7,526 nucleotides of DNA from Phycisphaeraceae bacterium (GTDB taxonomy: Bacteria > Planctomycetota > Phycisphaerae > Phycisphaerales > Phycisphaeraceae): NCBI GenBank assembly GCA_028281215.1, contig JANQKH010000742.1, forward strand, positions 1 through 7,526, given 5' to 3'. Of the stretch, positions 6,195 through 7,526 are shown piece after piece. The notes beneath the pieces were generated by a model. The model was not told the origin of the DNA. It did not search any database and was given only the letters and a program-made list of their open reading frames with translations. Position numbers and translations under genes: made by a program. Numbering within the stretch: position 1 is the first letter of the stretch; each line of letters starts with the position of its first letter.

Positions 6195-7526
6195 TTAGGC
6201 AGGCATTTCTTCCGTTGCTGCCGGTATCTTCTTGCGCGGGTAGGCGATCAGCAGGATGACAAAACAGACCAGCGCCGCCCACATCGGCACGCTGAACAAC
6301 TTGGTGTAGTTCATTTTCTCCGTGACTGCATCCCGCGCCCAGCCGCCGACATACCCCGCCACAAGGCTTCCCACGATGATGCCAATCCCGACAATCACGA
6401 GGTTGAACAGGTTCTGAGCGCTGGCGCGAATATCAGACGTCGTCTCTTCATCCACGACCATGAATGCGACGAAGATAAAGCAGCCGAAACACAGGCCGTG
6501 TAACGCGACGCCGAGAATCAGCGTCAGAACAGGCGGCAGAAAAATTGAGTCGACGTAGGCAAACAGGAACATGCGTAGTGCGTACGCTGCAAGGCCGATG
6601 GCCAAAAGCGTCTTTCGGCTGAAACGCTTGGCGACAAGCGGAATCAGCGCGAGTACGAGGATCTCCGACATCTGACCGATCGTCATGAGTCCGCCGCCAC
6701 CTACGCCGAACACTTTGTTGATCGTTTTCGCCAAGTCACCCGCCTGTGCCTGTTGATTCTGCATTTCCGTGAGGAAGGGCGCAGTCTGAACAAAGTAGAA
6801 CTGATGAATGCAACTGATTGGTACGGCAAGCAGGAACAGGGTGAGCAACGGCTGTCGCCGCACTTCACCGATCGCTTCAAACGCCGCGTTCGATTTCTTT
6901 CCTTCGGACGGCGGCGTCTTTGGAAGCATGAAACAGTAGGCGCCCATCACCACGCCCAGAATAGCGCTGAGTCGAAATGCATCGGCGATCCCGGCGGCCT
7001 GACTGGCAGTGCGATCGGCGGCAGTTGCGCCTTCCGGCGTGTACTGGTGCAGCAGCCACTGACCAATCCCGATGCCGACGACAATCCAGCCGACCGTGCC
7101 CCAAACGCGCACGCGTCCAAAGTCCCGATCGCGGTCCGGCATGTGGTGGAAGGCCAATGAGTTAGTTAGCGCCAGTGTAGGAGAGTAGACCAAGGAATAT
7201 AGGAGCGAAAAAGCAAGGAATCCCCAGAATCCATCGATCCAAGTCAATTGAAAGACGAGGACACCGCCGAGGATGTGGCTAAGTCCAAGAAACTTCTCGG
7301 TATTGAAGTAGCGATCGGCAATTTGGCCGGCGATAAATGGTCCAAAGACGGCGCCGACACCGCCAGCCATATACATCCACCCGATATCGCCGTCAGTGAA
7401 CTTCCGATGCTCCTTCAGGAACGTGTACATGATCGGCAACCACGCGCCCCAGATCGCATACTGGAGGAACATCATGATTGACAACTGGCTGCCCAGTTTG
7501 GCGCCCATGGGCGGCGCGGCACTCAA
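6195..7526 (-). CDS. MFS transporter, NupG/nucleoside:H+ symporter family, possibly 5'-incomplete
   Basis: The frame is open to the right edge (TTG at 7526, 443 residues). ATG at 7508 (437 residues) fits the family N-terminus better, but no SD is visible in the 18 bases before it, so the true start may lie outside. About 12 hydrophobic helices are seen. Family signatures recalled from E. coli NupG (418 residues): FLQYAIWGAWL near the N-terminus, RVRVWGTVGW, GQMSEILVLALIPL, RKTLLAIGLAAYALRMFLFAY and DIRASAQNLF. Numbering from the TTG, R140, T144, Q242, Q285 and E288 match NupG residues reported in nucleoside binding. F245, H343 and G348 replace the positions of NupG Asn228, Tyr318 and Asp323, so the substrate may not be a nucleoside. 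An inner-membrane importer of a sugar or glycan product would fit the neighbourhood (inference). It converges on the sulfatase cluster with 18 bases between stops. Confidence 0.9.
   Translation of the reverse strand: MSAAPPMGAKLGSQLSIMMFLQYAIWGAWLPIMYTFLKEHRKFTDGDIGWMYMAGGVGAVFGPFIAGQIADRYFNTEKFLGLSHILGGVLVFQLTWIDGFWGFLAFSLLYSLVYSPTLALTNSLAFHHMPDRDRDFGRVRVWGTVGWIVVGIGIGQWLLHQYTPEGATAADRTASQAAGIADAFRLSAILGVVMGAYCFMLPKTPPSEGKKSNAAFEAIGEVRRQPLLTLFLLAVPISCIHQFYFVQTAPFLTEMQNQQAQAGDLAKTINKVFGVGGGGLMTIGQMSEILVLALIPLVAKRFSRKTLLAIGLAAYALRMFLFAYVDSIFLPPVLTLILGVALHGLCFGCFIFVAFMVVDEETTSDIRASAQNLFNLVIVGIGIIVGSLVAGYVGGWARDAVTEKMNYTKLFSVPMWAALVCFVILLIAYPRKKIPAATEEMPA

Overview
The window reads as a sulfated-polysaccharide degradation locus of a sulfatase-rich bacterium. 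Planctomycetota is the best guess, with Verrucomicrobiota or Lentisphaerota as alternatives. The grounds are three different exported Cys-type sulfatases side by side, C-terminal beta-sandwich modules on two of them, and a neighbouring NupG-like MFS transporter. No rRNA or other marker gene is present, so the taxonomic call is inference.

Layout. Positions 37-188 look like a divergent regulatory region: two palindromes lie between outward-facing TACAAT boxes. A possible minus-strand gene leaves the window at its left edge (1-36). A plus-strand cluster follows: (i) a sulfatase closely resembling human lysosomal heparan N-sulfatase (SGSH), 189-1712; (ii) a sulfatase of the bacterial N-acetylglucosamine-6-O-sulfatase type with a C-terminal LamG-like domain, 1790-3862; (iii) a small cytoplasmic VOC/glyoxalase-fold protein, 3864-4232, whose ATG is one base after the preceding stop; (iv) an arylsulfatase A/GALNS-like sulfatase with a different C-terminal beta-rich domain, 4245-6176. 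The gaps are 77, 1 and 12 bases, so an operon is likely. On the minus strand, converging on it, is a NupG-family MFS transporter (6195-7526, possibly cut by the right edge). Its probable intrinsic terminator lies inside the last part of sulfatase (iv), read in antisense.

Working model (inference). The three sulfatases are exported by Sec, matured by a formylglycine-generating enzyme encoded elsewhere, and remove different sulfate groups from a glycan. N-sulfate and 6-O-sulfate of glucosamine are suggested by the relatives of (i) and (ii), which points to a heparan-like substrate. The lectin-like modules and basic linkers may hold two of the enzymes on the polyanionic glycan. The MFS protein could import a released product. 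The VOC protein's role is unknown. No lyase, glycoside hydrolase, SusC/D pair, regulator protein or sulfatase-maturing enzyme is visible. No mobile element, CRISPR array, tRNA or rRNA was seen.
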